From JOPF133 sp052144935 (GTDB lineage: Bacteria > Acidobacteriota > Terriglobia > Bryobacterales > Bryobacteraceae): a stretch of 23,451 nt of DNA. The DNA is taken from the NCBI GenBank assembly GCA_052144935.1, contig JBKQPR010000184.1, positions 1 through 23,451 of the forward strand. Reading direction: 5' to 3'. Positions within the stretch are counted from its first letter, which is position 1. Every line of letters starts with the position of its first letter. A program made the position numbers and the translations under genes. Under the pieces are notes generated by a model that saw only the letters and a program-made list of their open reading frames with translations, did not search any database and had not been told where the DNA came from. Positions 14,367 to 21,658 of the stretch are shown here, piece by piece.

Positions 14367-16454
14367 GTGAGATTTCGCGGCCTTCTCCTGATTGGCGCCC
14401 TCTGCCTGCCGTTGACGGCCGACGAGGGCATGTGGCTGTTCAACCAATTCCCCAAAGACAAGGTGAAGGAGAAGTACGAGTTCGACGTCACGGACGGCTT
14501 CCTCGACCATCTGCGCCTTTCCACTTTGCGGATCGGCAGCGGAACCGGAGCCGGAACCGGAGCCGGAACCGGCTCGTTCGTTTCGCCGACCGGCCTGGTG
14601 CTCACCAACCAGCGCCTGGTGGCGGACTGCCTGAAGGCGGCTGCGGGGCACGACTATCTGAAGGACGGCTTCTACGCCGCCACGCCGCAGGAGGAGCTGG
14701 CCTGTCCCAACCTGGATGCCGCCGTGGTGGTCTCCATGGAGGACGTCACCAAACAGGTGAAGGAATCGGCTAAGGAGGGCGCCAAGCCCGCCGAAGCGCT
14801 GGCCAAGCGCAATGCCGCCTCGGCCGCCATCGAGAAGGCTTGCGCCGAACGCACCCACAACACCTGCACGGTGGTGAAGCTCTCGTCGGGGGAGCGCTAC
14901 GACCTGTACCAATACAAGAAGTACAGCGATGTCCGGCTGGTATTCGCGCCCGAATCGGCCATCGCGCTATTCGGCGGAGCGGCGGCCGATTACACCTTCC
15001 AGCGCTACTCCCTGGATGTGGCTTTTCTGCGGGCGTACGAAAACGGCAAGCCGGTGGCCACGCCGCAATATCTGAAGTGGAGCACGGAGGGAGTGACGGA
15101 CACGGCCCTGAGCTTCGCCGCCGGAAATCCCGCGCCGACTTCGCGCCTGGCGACCGTGGCCCAGCTCACCTTCTACCACGACACCATGCTGCCGGCGATG
15201 CGGGCACGCATTCAATGGCGGCTGTTGGATCTGCGTAACTTCGCAGCCAGGAGCGAGGCCAATCTGGCCATCGCGACGCGCCACGTGGGCGATCTGAACA
15301 CCAGCTACAAGTTCACCGCGGGGCGTCTGATCGGGCTGGACGACGTGCGGCTGATGGCGCGCAAGGCGAACTTCGAGAAGAAGCTGCGCGCGGCCGTCGA
15401 GCACGACCCCAAACTGGGAACCGAGGGCGGCAAGGTGTGGGACGAAGTGGCCACCGCCTATACCAACTGGAAGCACTCGGAACGGACCTACGAAGTGCTG
15501 GAGCGGCCCGGCGCGATTGGCTCCGACCTGTTCCGCATCGCGCGGCAGATCGTGCGCCTGAGCGAGGAGCGCGCCAAGCCCAACGAGCAGCGTTTGCCGG
15601 AGTATCGCGACGGCAACCTGGCGTCGCTCGAGGCGAGCCTGTATTCCCCGGCGCCGATTGACGACCCGATCGAAGCGCTGATGCTGGCGCGCTACCTGGA
15701 GGAGATCAAGTCCCTGGGCGAGCGGGAGGTTCCGGTGAAGGCGATCTTCGGCTCGCGGACGCCGACGCAGGCCGCCGAAGAGTATCTGAGGAACACCAAG
15801 CTGAAGGACGTGGCGGAACGCAAGCGGCTGGCCGGCGACCGCGCCGCGGTACAGAAATCGGAAGACGGCATGATCCGGCTGGCGAAGCTGCTGGACGAGC
15901 CGGCCCGCAAGCTGCTGAAGAAGCGCGAAGAGACCATCGAAACGCTGGAGGTTTCGAGCGCCGAGAAGATTGCTCAGTACCGTTTCAAGATGTTCGGCGC
16001 GGCCGATTATCCGGACGCCACCTCTACGCTGCGGCTGACCTTCGGCGCAGTGAAGGATTACAAGGATCGCACGGAAGCCAAGGTGCTCTACGACACCACG
16101 TACGGCGGCCTGTTCTATCTGGCCGGCAAGAATGTTCCGCTGCTGCTGCCGCAGCGCTGGATGGACGCCAAGGGATCGCTGGACCTGGTGACGCCGTACG
16201 ATTTCCCGACCACTTGCGACATCGCCGGCAGCGCCGGCAGCCCCACAGTGGACAAAAAGGGCGAGCTGATCGGGATCGTCGTGGATGGGAACCTGGAAAG
16301 CATCGCGCTCACCTATCTGTATACCGACGAGACCGCGCGCGCCGTACACGTGGCCACCCAGGGCATCGCCGAAGCGTTGCGGACGGTGTACAAGACGACC
16401 GCCCTGTTGCATGAACTGGGCGTGCCGGAAACGAAGAAGAGCGGCACGGAGTAG
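14367..16454 (+). CDS. S46-family (DPP7/DPP11-like) peptidase homologue, apparently catalytically dead
   Basis: The 695-residue protein has a Sec signal (MRFRGLLLIGALCLPLTA) and the S46 start DEGMWLFNQFP. It is full length for dipeptidyl-peptidases DPP7/DPP11, periplasmic enzymes that cut dipeptides from peptide N-termini with a His-Asp-Ser triad. Active members read TNHHC around the His, RHxGDF around the Asp and GGNSGSP around the Ser. Here the corresponding segments are TNQRL (residues 80-84), RYSLDVAFLRAY (Asp217 kept) and AGSAGSPTVDKKGELIG, where Ala623 replaces the Ser. Both His positions and the Ser are gone, while fold-defining segments such as GSFVSPTGLVLTN remain. A 12-bp tandem repeat inserts GTGAGTGAG just before the former His loop. 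It may be a binding protein rather than a peptidase. The start is GTG with AGGGA 6 nt upstream. Confidence 0.87.
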   Translation: MRFRGLLLIGALCLPLTADEGMWLFNQFPKDKVKEKYEFDVTDGFLDHLRLSTLRIGSGTGAGTGAGTGSFVSPTGLVLTNQRLVADCLKAAAGHDYLKDGFYAATPQEELACPNLDAAVVVSMEDVTKQVKESAKEGAKPAEALAKRNAASAAIEKACAERTHNTCTVVKLSSGERYDLYQYKKYSDVRLVFAPESAIALFGGAAADYTFQRYSLDVAFLRAYENGKPVATPQYLKWSTEGVTDTALSFAAGNPAPTSRLATVAQLTFYHDTMLPAMRARIQWRLLDLRNFAARSEANLAIATRHVGDLNTSYKFTAGRLIGLDDVRLMARKANFEKKLRAAVEHDPKLGTEGGKVWDEVATAYTNWKHSERTYEVLERPGAIGSDLFRIARQIVRLSEERAKPNEQRLPEYRDGNLASLEASLYSPAPIDDPIEALMLARYLEEIKSLGEREVPVKAIFGSRTPTQAAEEYLRNTKLKDVAERKRLAGDRAAVQKSEDGMIRLAKLLDEPARKLLKKREETIETLEVSSAEKIAQYRFKMFGAADYPDATSTLRLTFGAVKDYKDRTEAKVLYDTTYGGLFYLAGKNVPLLLPQRWMDAKGSLDLVTPYDFPTTCDIAGSAGSPTVDKKGELIGIVVDGNLESIALTYLYTDETARAVHVATQGIAEALRTVYKTTALLHELGVPETKKSGTE
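14541..14573 (+). repeat. 12-bp tandem repeat inside the S46 gene
   Basis: GGAACCGGAGCC occurs twice exactly (14541, 14553), followed by a partial third copy GGAACCGG from 14565. It is in frame and encodes the GTGAGTGAGTG stretch next to the former catalytic His loop. Copy changes would add or remove four residues without a frameshift. Confidence 0.85.
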
Positions 16455-16591
16455 GGGATCAGCTCTGTTCGCGGTGCCCGGCGGGCGTGCGGGACGGTTA
16501 CGCCGCCTGGTTGGGAGCCTTGGAGCCGGCTCTCTGTTTGGCCAATCGACGCAAGCCTTCGACCACTAACTTGGCGTCCTCACGGGCGGCT

Positions 16592-17365
16592 CTACGGTTC
16601 GCCTCGATCTCCACTGCTGATGCGGCGGTAGAGGTGTTCGCTGATTCTTCCGGCTTCGTATTCGCGATCGAGGATTTCATGGAGGCGCCTTATAATTTCA
16701 GTGTAGTCCTGTGGGGCCGCTAACTCAATGGCGCCTTCGCGTGCGCCGGTGCTGGAATTGTCGACGAACAGGAACTCGACACTGGGATTGTGCTGTAATT
16801 CCCGCGAGAGGTCGCGCACATCCTCGGCGGCGCCCCGGTGGGAGCCGATCACTTGGTTGATGGTGACGACACGCCCCTCCAATTGAGCGCGATCCAGCAT
16901 CGCCACAAAGATTTCGTCCAGCGGCCGGGTCACATACAGAACGGTTACGGTCTTGCCCGCGCCGAGCGCTTGGTCCATCAGGCGTCGAGCGTGCTTGGGG
17001 TTGCTGAAAGTGGAGTCGAATACAACCTGGGCGCGTTTGGCAAGGCCGGCCACCGCCAGCGCCGTCGACTTGCCGGCGGCGTTTCCGCCCGCGGTGAAGA
17101 CCACACGGTTCCGCCCCTCGGGCGCTGCCTGGGTGAGCGCCCGCCGGAAGAGTTCGTCACGGATCCAAGCAGCGGCCGGATGAACGGCGGCGCGGTACTT
17201 CGCTCGGTCCTGGTTGTATTCGTCGAACAGAGCTGCCGCGTTATCGGCGTTCAGAACGTTGCCGAAAGCGTGGGTGTACCTGGTGAGGTAACGCTCCGGA
17301 TCGGCCACCAGTTTTCTAATCGTCTCCCGGCGAACTCGCTCCTCGTCCAAGTCCTCATCGGACAC
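16592..17365 (-). CDS. Zeta-toxin-like P-loop kinase
   Basis: The 257-residue protein has a Walker A box GGNAAGKST (residues 93-101) at the start of a VVFTAGGNAAGKSTALAVAG strand-loop-helix, followed by VVFDSTFSNPKHARRLMDQAL, VTVLYVTRPLDEIFVAMLDRA and RVVTINQVIGSHRGA, which fit the zeta toxin family. Zeta toxins phosphorylate UDP-N-acetylglucosamine and block wall synthesis; other members are stress or virulence kinases with other substrates. No epsilon-type antitoxin is visible. The gene starts about 11 nt after the sugar isomerase stop, so it belongs to that operon. The start is taken as the GTG at 17365; a TTG at 17374 is possible, and neither has a strong ribosome site. The frame ends RRISSGDRGEP, but an adjacent frame continues with AVEIEANRRAAREDAK for about 39 residues, which may be the original C-terminus. 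Confidence 0.78.
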   Translation of the reverse strand: MSDEDLDEERVRRETIRKLVADPERYLTRYTHAFGNVLNADNAAALFDEYNQDRAKYRAAVHPAAAWIRDELFRRALTQAAPEGRNRVVFTAGGNAAGKSTALAVAGLAKRAQVVFDSTFSNPKHARRLMDQALGAGKTVTVLYVTRPLDEIFVAMLDRAQLEGRVVTINQVIGSHRGAAEDVRDLSRELQHNPSVEFLFVDNSSTGAREGAIELAAPQDYTEIIRRLHEILDREYEAGRISEHLYRRISSGDRGEP

Positions 17366-17376
17366 GGAGGGCAAGC

Positions 17377-18216
17377 TCAGGCCTGCCCCACGATGGTTCG
17401 GAGCAGCCCGATGGCGGCGGCGATGTCGCGCAGGCGCACGCATTGGTCTTCGGTTTCGCGCTCCACATTTAACGGACCGGTGAAGCCGATTTCCTTCAGC
17501 GCGGCGACGAATTGCGGAATCCCCACGGATCCCTGTCCCAAGGGCCGCTCAGTGCCCAGCGCGCCCGGCGTATTCGCTGGCGGCCAGTCGCCGTCCTTGC
17601 AATGCACCGAAACCACGCGCGGGCCCAGCGCGCGCAGCGCTTCGATGGGCTCACCGGTGCCGTAGAGAATCATGTTGGCGGGGTCGAAATTGATCCGTAG
17701 ATTGGGGCGCGCCACGTCGTCCATGAAGCGCAGCAGGATCTCGGCGCGCTCCTGGCCGGTTTCGAGCGCGAAGGTCTGGCCGTGGGCGGCGGCGTGATCC
17801 GAGACGCGCCGCACCACCTCGCGCACTTCGGCGTAGTCGGGATCGGCGGCATCTTCGGGAACAAAGCCGATATGGCAGGCAATGCTGGGGACGCCCAGGT
17901 GCGCCGCGAAATCGCTCACTTCCAGGGTGCGTTGCTCGCGGGCGGCGCGCGTCTCGGGCGGGATGAAACCGACGGTGCGCCGGACGGTGGGAATATCGGC
18001 GTAGCTCTCGCCTGCGTACGCCGCGAACACAGTCACCAGCGTGAAGCCCGCGCGATCGAGCGCTTGCCGCCACGCCTCCGCGGCGGCGGGCGTCAAGTCC
18101 ATTTCGCCCGGCAGGCCCAACTGGCCGCAGCGCACCCCCACGGCGGCAATCTCCGCCAGGTTGTCCCGTTTGGCCCAGAACATTACGCCAGGCTCCAGCG
18201 GCTTCAAATGGTGCAT
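17377..18216 (-). CDS. Sugar phosphate isomerase/epimerase-like TIM-barrel protein
   Basis: The 279-residue protein belongs to the AP-endonuclease-2/xylose-isomerase-like TIM barrel superfamily. Metal and catalytic positions are visible in order: Glu152 in FALETGQ, Asp178 in INFDPANM, His205 in SVHCKDGDW and Glu252 in LNVERET. This Glu/Asp/His/Glu set binds a divalent metal in isomerases and epimerases that act on keto-sugars or inositols. The ATG at 18216 is chosen because it overlaps the oxidoreductase stop by 13 nt and is preceded by GGAGAG; codons further upstream lie inside the neighbouring gene. Working beside a Gfo/Idh/MocA enzyme is typical for sugar or cyclitol catabolism. The exact substrate is unknown. 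Confidence 0.9.
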   Translation of the reverse strand: MHHLKPLEPGVMFWAKRDNLAEIAAVGVRCGQLGLPGEMDLTPAAAEAWRQALDRAGFTLVTVFAAYAGESYADIPTVRRTVGFIPPETRAAREQRTLEVSDFAAHLGVPSIACHIGFVPEDAADPDYAEVREVVRRVSDHAAAHGQTFALETGQERAEILLRFMDDVARPNLRINFDPANMILYGTGEPIEALRALGPRVVSVHCKDGDWPPANTPGALGTERPLGQGSVGIPQFVAALKEIGFTGPLNVERETEDQCVRLRDIAAAIGLLRTIVGQA

Positions 18217-19160
18217 TCGATTTTCTCTCCGTTCCGGCGGCCGGCCTGCAACAGGAGCAGCGCAAGTGCGACGGCGTCCGCCGATTCGCGCGGCGGGCAA
18301 AGCTCGGGCGCGCGGCCTGTATGGCAGCAGTCCGCGAAATAGGCGATCTCGGCGGCATAGGCATCGCCTCTGGGATCGCCCGCGGCATCACTCACGCTAG
18401 GTTCCAGCGGCCGGGTCTCCTTGGCGCTGTAAAGCATGGCGGGCCGCCCGATGGAGCTGTACTCGGCGGTGGCGCCTTCGAAGGTGACGGTGTACTCCAT
18501 GCGAAACGGAAACGCCCCGGCGTGTTGCCAGCCGCCGGAGATGTGCGCCACCATGTCCGGGTAGTAGAGTTGGGCGTCCAGCAGTTCCGCGTACCGCACG
18601 GCGGCCACCGCCGAAGGCCTGCCGAAAAGGTGCAGGCACATATCCACGTCGTGGATCAGCAGGTCGAACGCGCCTCCGCCGCTGAGCGCGGGGTCGAGCA
18701 GCCAGGGTCCCCATCCGGGCACCGCGGAGCGCCTTTCGAAACGGGCGTGGCGCACGCGGCCGAACTGGTTGCCGCGCACGGCCTCGCGGAGCGCCACGTA
18801 GGCCGGCCAGAAGCGCAGCACATGGGCGATCATCAGGATGCGCCCCTGGCACTCGGCTTCGGCGGCCATCGCGCGGGCGCTTGGGGCGTCCAGCGCCATG
18901 GGCTTCTCTACCAGCACGTGCTTGCCCGCTCGCAACGCATTGATCGCAACGCGGGCGTGCAAGTGCGTGGGCAGGCAGATATCCACGGCGTCGATGGAGG
19001 CATCGGCCAGCGCGGCGTCGAGCGTCAGGCAGGGGAGGCCGTCCGCGAGCTTGCGGGCGCCGCGGGTGACCACGCCCGCCACGCGCGCGCTCGGCACCTG
19101 GCCAAGCGCCTGCAGATGCGTGGCGCCCATGAAGCCGAAGCCTACGAGTGCAAGGTTCAC
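18204..19160 (-). CDS. Gfo/Idh/MocA-family NAD(P)-dependent oxidoreductase
   Basis: The 318-residue protein has an N-terminal Rossmann fold with GFGFMG (residues 7-12), the family signature VEKPMAL (Lys86 of the EKP box) and the C-terminal GGGAFDLLIHDVDMCLHLFG segment containing the His/Asp residues of the active site. Members oxidise or reduce hydroxyls of sugars and inositols. It is first in a coupled operon with the isomerase/epimerase, so the two probably process the same sugar. The start is a GTG at 19160, placed directly before the LALVGFGFMG strand. The promoter's -10 box ends only 7 nt upstream, so the message is probably leaderless. A group II intron remnant begins about 50 nt upstream. 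Confidence 0.92.
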   Translation of the reverse strand: MNLALVGFGFMGATHLQALGQVPSARVAGVVTRGARKLADGLPCLTLDAALADASIDAVDICLPTHLHARVAINALRAGKHVLVEKPMALDAPSARAMAAEAECQGRILMIAHVLRFWPAYVALREAVRGNQFGRVRHARFERRSAVPGWGPWLLDPALSGGGAFDLLIHDVDMCLHLFGRPSAVAAVRYAELLDAQLYYPDMVAHISGGWQHAGAFPFRMEYTVTFEGATAEYSSIGRPAMLYSAKETRPLEPSVSDAAGDPRGDAYAAEIAYFADCCHTGRAPELCPPRESADAVALALLLLQAGRRNGEKIECTI

Positions 19161-19167
19161 GCTACCT

Positions 19168-19197
19168 ATTGTAAGTGCTCACCCGCGGGGCAGCCAA
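19168..19197 (-). promoter_or_regulatory. Promoter of the oxidoreductase-isomerase-zeta operon (leaderless)
   Basis: On the minus strand TTGGCT (19192-19197) and TACAAT (19168-19173) are 18 nt apart. The -10 is 5/6 to consensus and the -35 is 4/6. Seven nt separate the -10 from the GTG start, so transcription should begin at or next to the start codon. Confidence 0.5.
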
Positions 19198-19206
19198 TCC
19201 TGGCTG
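19191..19206. repeat. Hairpin next to the intron 5' end
   Basis: CAGCCA-ATCC-TGGCTG is a perfect 6-bp inverted repeat that ends a few bases before the likely start of the group II intron remnant. Some bacterial group II introns insert beside stem-loops, so this may be the target-site hairpin. It also overlaps the -35 box of the operon on the minus strand. Confidence 0.45.
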
Positions 19207-19561
19207 GATAGCGTCGGGATAAACCGGCGTGGAGTAGTGAATGAAAGAGTCACACAGGAAAGGAGTAGCGACCATCCTGACCCCGAGCCATGCGAGGGCA
19301 GCCGCAAGGCTGCACTTGAAGCGTTGGACAGGGGCATATATGGGCTGGGTATTGAGCTCCGAAAACGGCAATCCAGGGAGCCGACGGCGTCAGCCAGTAC
19401 GGAAGGCAACAGAGCGGTGCGCGATAGCGCGAGCGTGCCGTGCCCTGCGGAGTCGAAGATCCCATGCACGCATAGGAACGGGGTGCCCTCTGGGCCCGCG
19501 AGAACCGAGAGACCCCGTGGCCGCCCGTGGCCGAGAGGCGGCGGGCCGGGAGGAGAAGGCG

Positions 19562-20262
19562 ATGAGCCATAAGTCCACCATGCACGGCGGCGGGGAGTCG
19601 TACAGCGGCGTAGTACCTGCGAAGCAGCCGAACAAGAGCGGGAAACCGCAGGCGGAGGTTGTGGAGGAAAGGCCGCTGGCCAAGGAAAACACGGAACAGT
19701 CTAACCAGTGCCGGACGCAGAGTCGGGAAAGCGGGCCAAACGGACTGGAACGTGTGCGGGAAGTAGCGAGGAAGGACAGGGAGGTGCGGTTCACGGCCCT
19801 GCTTCACCATGTGACAGTGGATCTGCTCCGGGACAGTTATAGCCGCCTGAAGAAAAAGGCGGCGCCGGGAGTGGACGGAGTGACGTGGCGGAAGTATGGA
19901 GAAGGCCTGGAGGCGCGGTTAAGCGACTGCACGGGCGAATCCATCGGGGGGAGATTCATGCGGAGCTGCGGAAACGGATGCACGAGAATATCCGGGGAAC
20001 CCTGAAATGGCTACAGGCGGTGGTGCGGGGGTATTTCCTCTACCATGCGATTCCCGGAAACGAGGAGCGACTGAGAGCGTTTCTGCACGCCGTGAGGCGA
20101 AGCTGGCTACGGATGCTAAGGCGACGAAGCCAGCGGACCCACTGGACGTGGGCGCGATTCATGGAGCGACTCGGCGTTTTGCTACCTGTGGTTGAGATCC
20201 AGCATCCGTATCCGACGGAGCGCTTCGACGCCAAACATCCAAGGCAGGAACCGTGTGTGTGA
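19562..20262 (+). pseudogene. Group II intron reverse transcriptase/maturase, core deleted and frameshifted
   Basis: A GGAGGAG ribosome site precedes the ATG at 19562. The N-terminal part reads as a group II RT start (LLHHVTVDLLRDSYSRLKKKAAPGVDGVTW...GLEARLSD). At about 19927 one C seems to be missing: the expected LSDLHGRIHRG is split, and RLHGRIHRG continues in the next frame. Directly after HRG the sequence jumps near 19950-19960 to the C-terminal maturase end (ELRKRMHENIRGTLKWLQAVVRGYFLYHAIPGN ... YPTERFDAKHPRQE). The palm and thumb, including the YxDD box, are gone; I estimate some 250 residues lost from memory of the family length. The deletion removes what the fragment at 111-431 retains, but that fragment looks like another subtype. 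Confidence 0.85.
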
Positions 20263-20317
20263 GTCGCGCCAGCACGGGACTGTGCGGGGGGTGCCGGGTA
20301 ACTGGCATCCCTACCGC
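20248..20317 (+). ncRNA. Group II intron domains V (degenerate) and VI
   Basis: Domain VI is well formed. GCGG plus GGGGTGCC (20284-20295) pairs with GGCATCCC (20304-20311) and CCGC (20314-20317), leaving a TA bulge whose A (20313) is in the branch-point position seven nt before the AC 3' end. The two-nt linker fits the usual domain V-VI spacing. The preceding 34 nt (20248-20281) have domain V length and a CCGTG/CACGG stem, but begin GAACC rather than the usual GAGCC, so the AGC catalytic triad is altered and the lower stem is partly unpaired. Confidence 0.65.
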
Positions 20318-20413
20318 GACCAGCCGGCTTTTAGCCAGCCCCTGGGTTCGTCGTGATCCGCGGTGCCTCCGCCCGGCGTCGTCCGCGGTCGAAAGTGGAA
20401 GGAGGAAGAAGTC

Positions 20414-20431
20414 GCCGCCTGGAAAGGCGGC
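20414..20431 (-). terminator. Putative terminator hairpin after the glycosyltransferase
   Basis: On either strand GCCGCCT and AGGCGGC form a perfect 7-bp stem with a 4-nt loop. It begins 7 nt after the minus-strand glycosyltransferase stop and is followed by a pyrimidine-rich tract (CTTCTTCCTCC) rather than a clean T-run. Confidence 0.55.
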
Positions 20432-20437
20432 TGCAAG

Positions 20438-21658
20438 TCAAGATTGACTGCCCCACAACGGCGTCGGCTGCTGCGCCGGCGCCAGCGGCATGCTTGCCGC
20501 GCGCCGGCGCAGTATCCCGTCGAGCAATTCGGGGATCTCGAACACCGCCGTGTTGCGCGTGGCCGCGGCGCGCTGGCGGTAGCGCGGGTACTCGTCGGGC
20601 GAAAGAAGCTGCCGCACGGCGCCGGCGATTCCCGAAAAGCTGCTAATCACCAGGCCCGCGCCCTGCTCCAGCAGCCAGTCGGCGTTGTAGCGTTCGTGCG
20701 CCAGCGTCCAGGCGTTGCGCTCCACAATCGCCGGAAGCTGCATGGCCAGAGCTTCGCTCAGGCAGCCGGGGCCGGGCTTGCCGATGAAATAATCCGCCAG
20801 CGCCATGTAGTACGGCACCTCGCGCGTGAACCCCTCCACCAGCATCGGCACGCGATGCGGCATGGCGCGCAGCTCGCACGCGGCTTCCTGATGGCGGCCG
20901 CAGAGCAGGATCAATTGCGTGTCCACCGCCGACCGGTCGATCAACCGCGCGATCTTCACCATTTCCAGCGAGCCTTCCCCGCCAAACAGCACCAGCCCGG
21001 TGGGCAGGTCCGGGCGCAGACCCAGGCGCGCGCGCTCGGCTGCGCGATCCACTGGCAGCGGCTCGTAAAACCTGGGATTGAGGATCATTCCCGAAACGCG
21101 CAGGATGTGCGAGTCCGGCAACCCGAGGGCCCGCGCCTGCCGCTCGGCGCGCGCCGATCCGCAAACTACGTGCTGGCCCTGCCTCTCGATCCAGAAATGC
21201 GGCGGATGGTCCGCGATATCGGTCAGGATGGTCACCAGCGGAGGGGCGCCTTTTGGGGTGCCCTCTGGGCCCCGCGCCACCTGGTCCAACGCCTCGCGAA
21301 TCGCCCGGTTGTAGTGCGGAATCAGCGACACCACCATGTCCGGCGGCGACGCGCTCCAGTGCCTGATCAGCACGCGCACCTCGTCGCGATGAAACAGCCG
21401 GATCATCGCGTGCATCACGGGGATGATTTGCTCGGTGCCCAGCGTCCAGCCGTGCCGCAGCATGATGTTGTAGACTTCCTGAAACTGGATTCCCGTGGAC
21501 TTGCGGATCACGTCAATCGAATTCAGCAGGTCCTGGATCGACAGCATGCGCAGCTCCCAGGGCCGCTGCTGGCGGCGGATCACTTCCATCAGGGCCGTGG
21601 CCGCGGCGCGGTGGCCGCCGCCCGAATCGATGTAGATGAAATCGATGTTCGGTTTCAA
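20438..21658 (-). CDS. GT28-family glycosyltransferase, MGDG-synthase-like
   Basis: The 406-residue protein resembles monogalactosyldiacylglycerol synthase and related GT28 enzymes. The N-terminal acceptor domain opens FIYIDSGGGHRAAATALMEV (GGGH at residues 13-16). A linker ends HVVCGSARAERQARALG. The C-terminal donor domain has GLVLFGGEGS (226-230) and IGKPGPGCLSEALAMQLPAIV (293-304), the nucleotide-sugar binding loop. Such enzymes move a hexose from UDP or another carrier onto a membrane lipid at the inner face of the cytoplasmic membrane. The TTG at 21658 is the start: it overlaps the phosphodiesterase stop as TTGA and has GGGGAG eight nt upstream. The open frame further upstream is antisense-like junk inside that gene. 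The acceptor is unknown. Confidence 0.86.
   Translation of the reverse strand: MKPNIDFIYIDSGGGHRAAATALMEVIRRQQRPWELRMLSIQDLLNSIDVIRKSTGIQFQEVYNIMLRHGWTLGTEQIIPVMHAMIRLFHRDEVRVLIRHWSASPPDMVVSLIPHYNRAIREALDQVARGPEGTPKGAPPLVTILTDIADHPPHFWIERQGQHVVCGSARAERQARALGLPDSHILRVSGMILNPRFYEPLPVDRAAERARLGLRPDLPTGLVLFGGEGSLEMVKIARLIDRSAVDTQLILLCGRHQEAACELRAMPHRVPMLVEGFTREVPYYMALADYFIGKPGPGCLSEALAMQLPAIVERNAWTLAHERYNADWLLEQGAGLVISSFSGIAGAVRQLLSPDEYPRYRQRAAATRNTAVFEIPELLDGILRRRAASMPLAPAQQPTPLWGSQS

Larger units (their letters stand above)
19211..20320 (+). mobile_element. Group II intron remnant, internally deleted
   Basis: The segment has the layout of a bacterial group II intron: about 350 bp of structured leader, an encoded reverse transcriptase/maturase from the ATG at 19562, a degenerate domain V (20248-20281), a domain VI stem (20284-20317) with a bulged A at 20313, and a 3' end in GAC at 20320, seven nt after the bulged A. 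The encoded protein has lost its central RT domain and carries a frameshift, so the copy cannot move by itself. At about 1.1 kb it is roughly half the usual length. The 5' boundary near 19211 is an estimate; no canonical GUGYG was found. Confidence 0.75.

Noticed and set aside
16498..16680. Separate 60-residue gene after the zeta-like kinase, possibly an antitoxin
   Set aside because: Its first part is a frame-shifted reading of the kinase C-terminus, with 89 nt overlap and no ribosome site. A frameshifted kinase tail explains it better.
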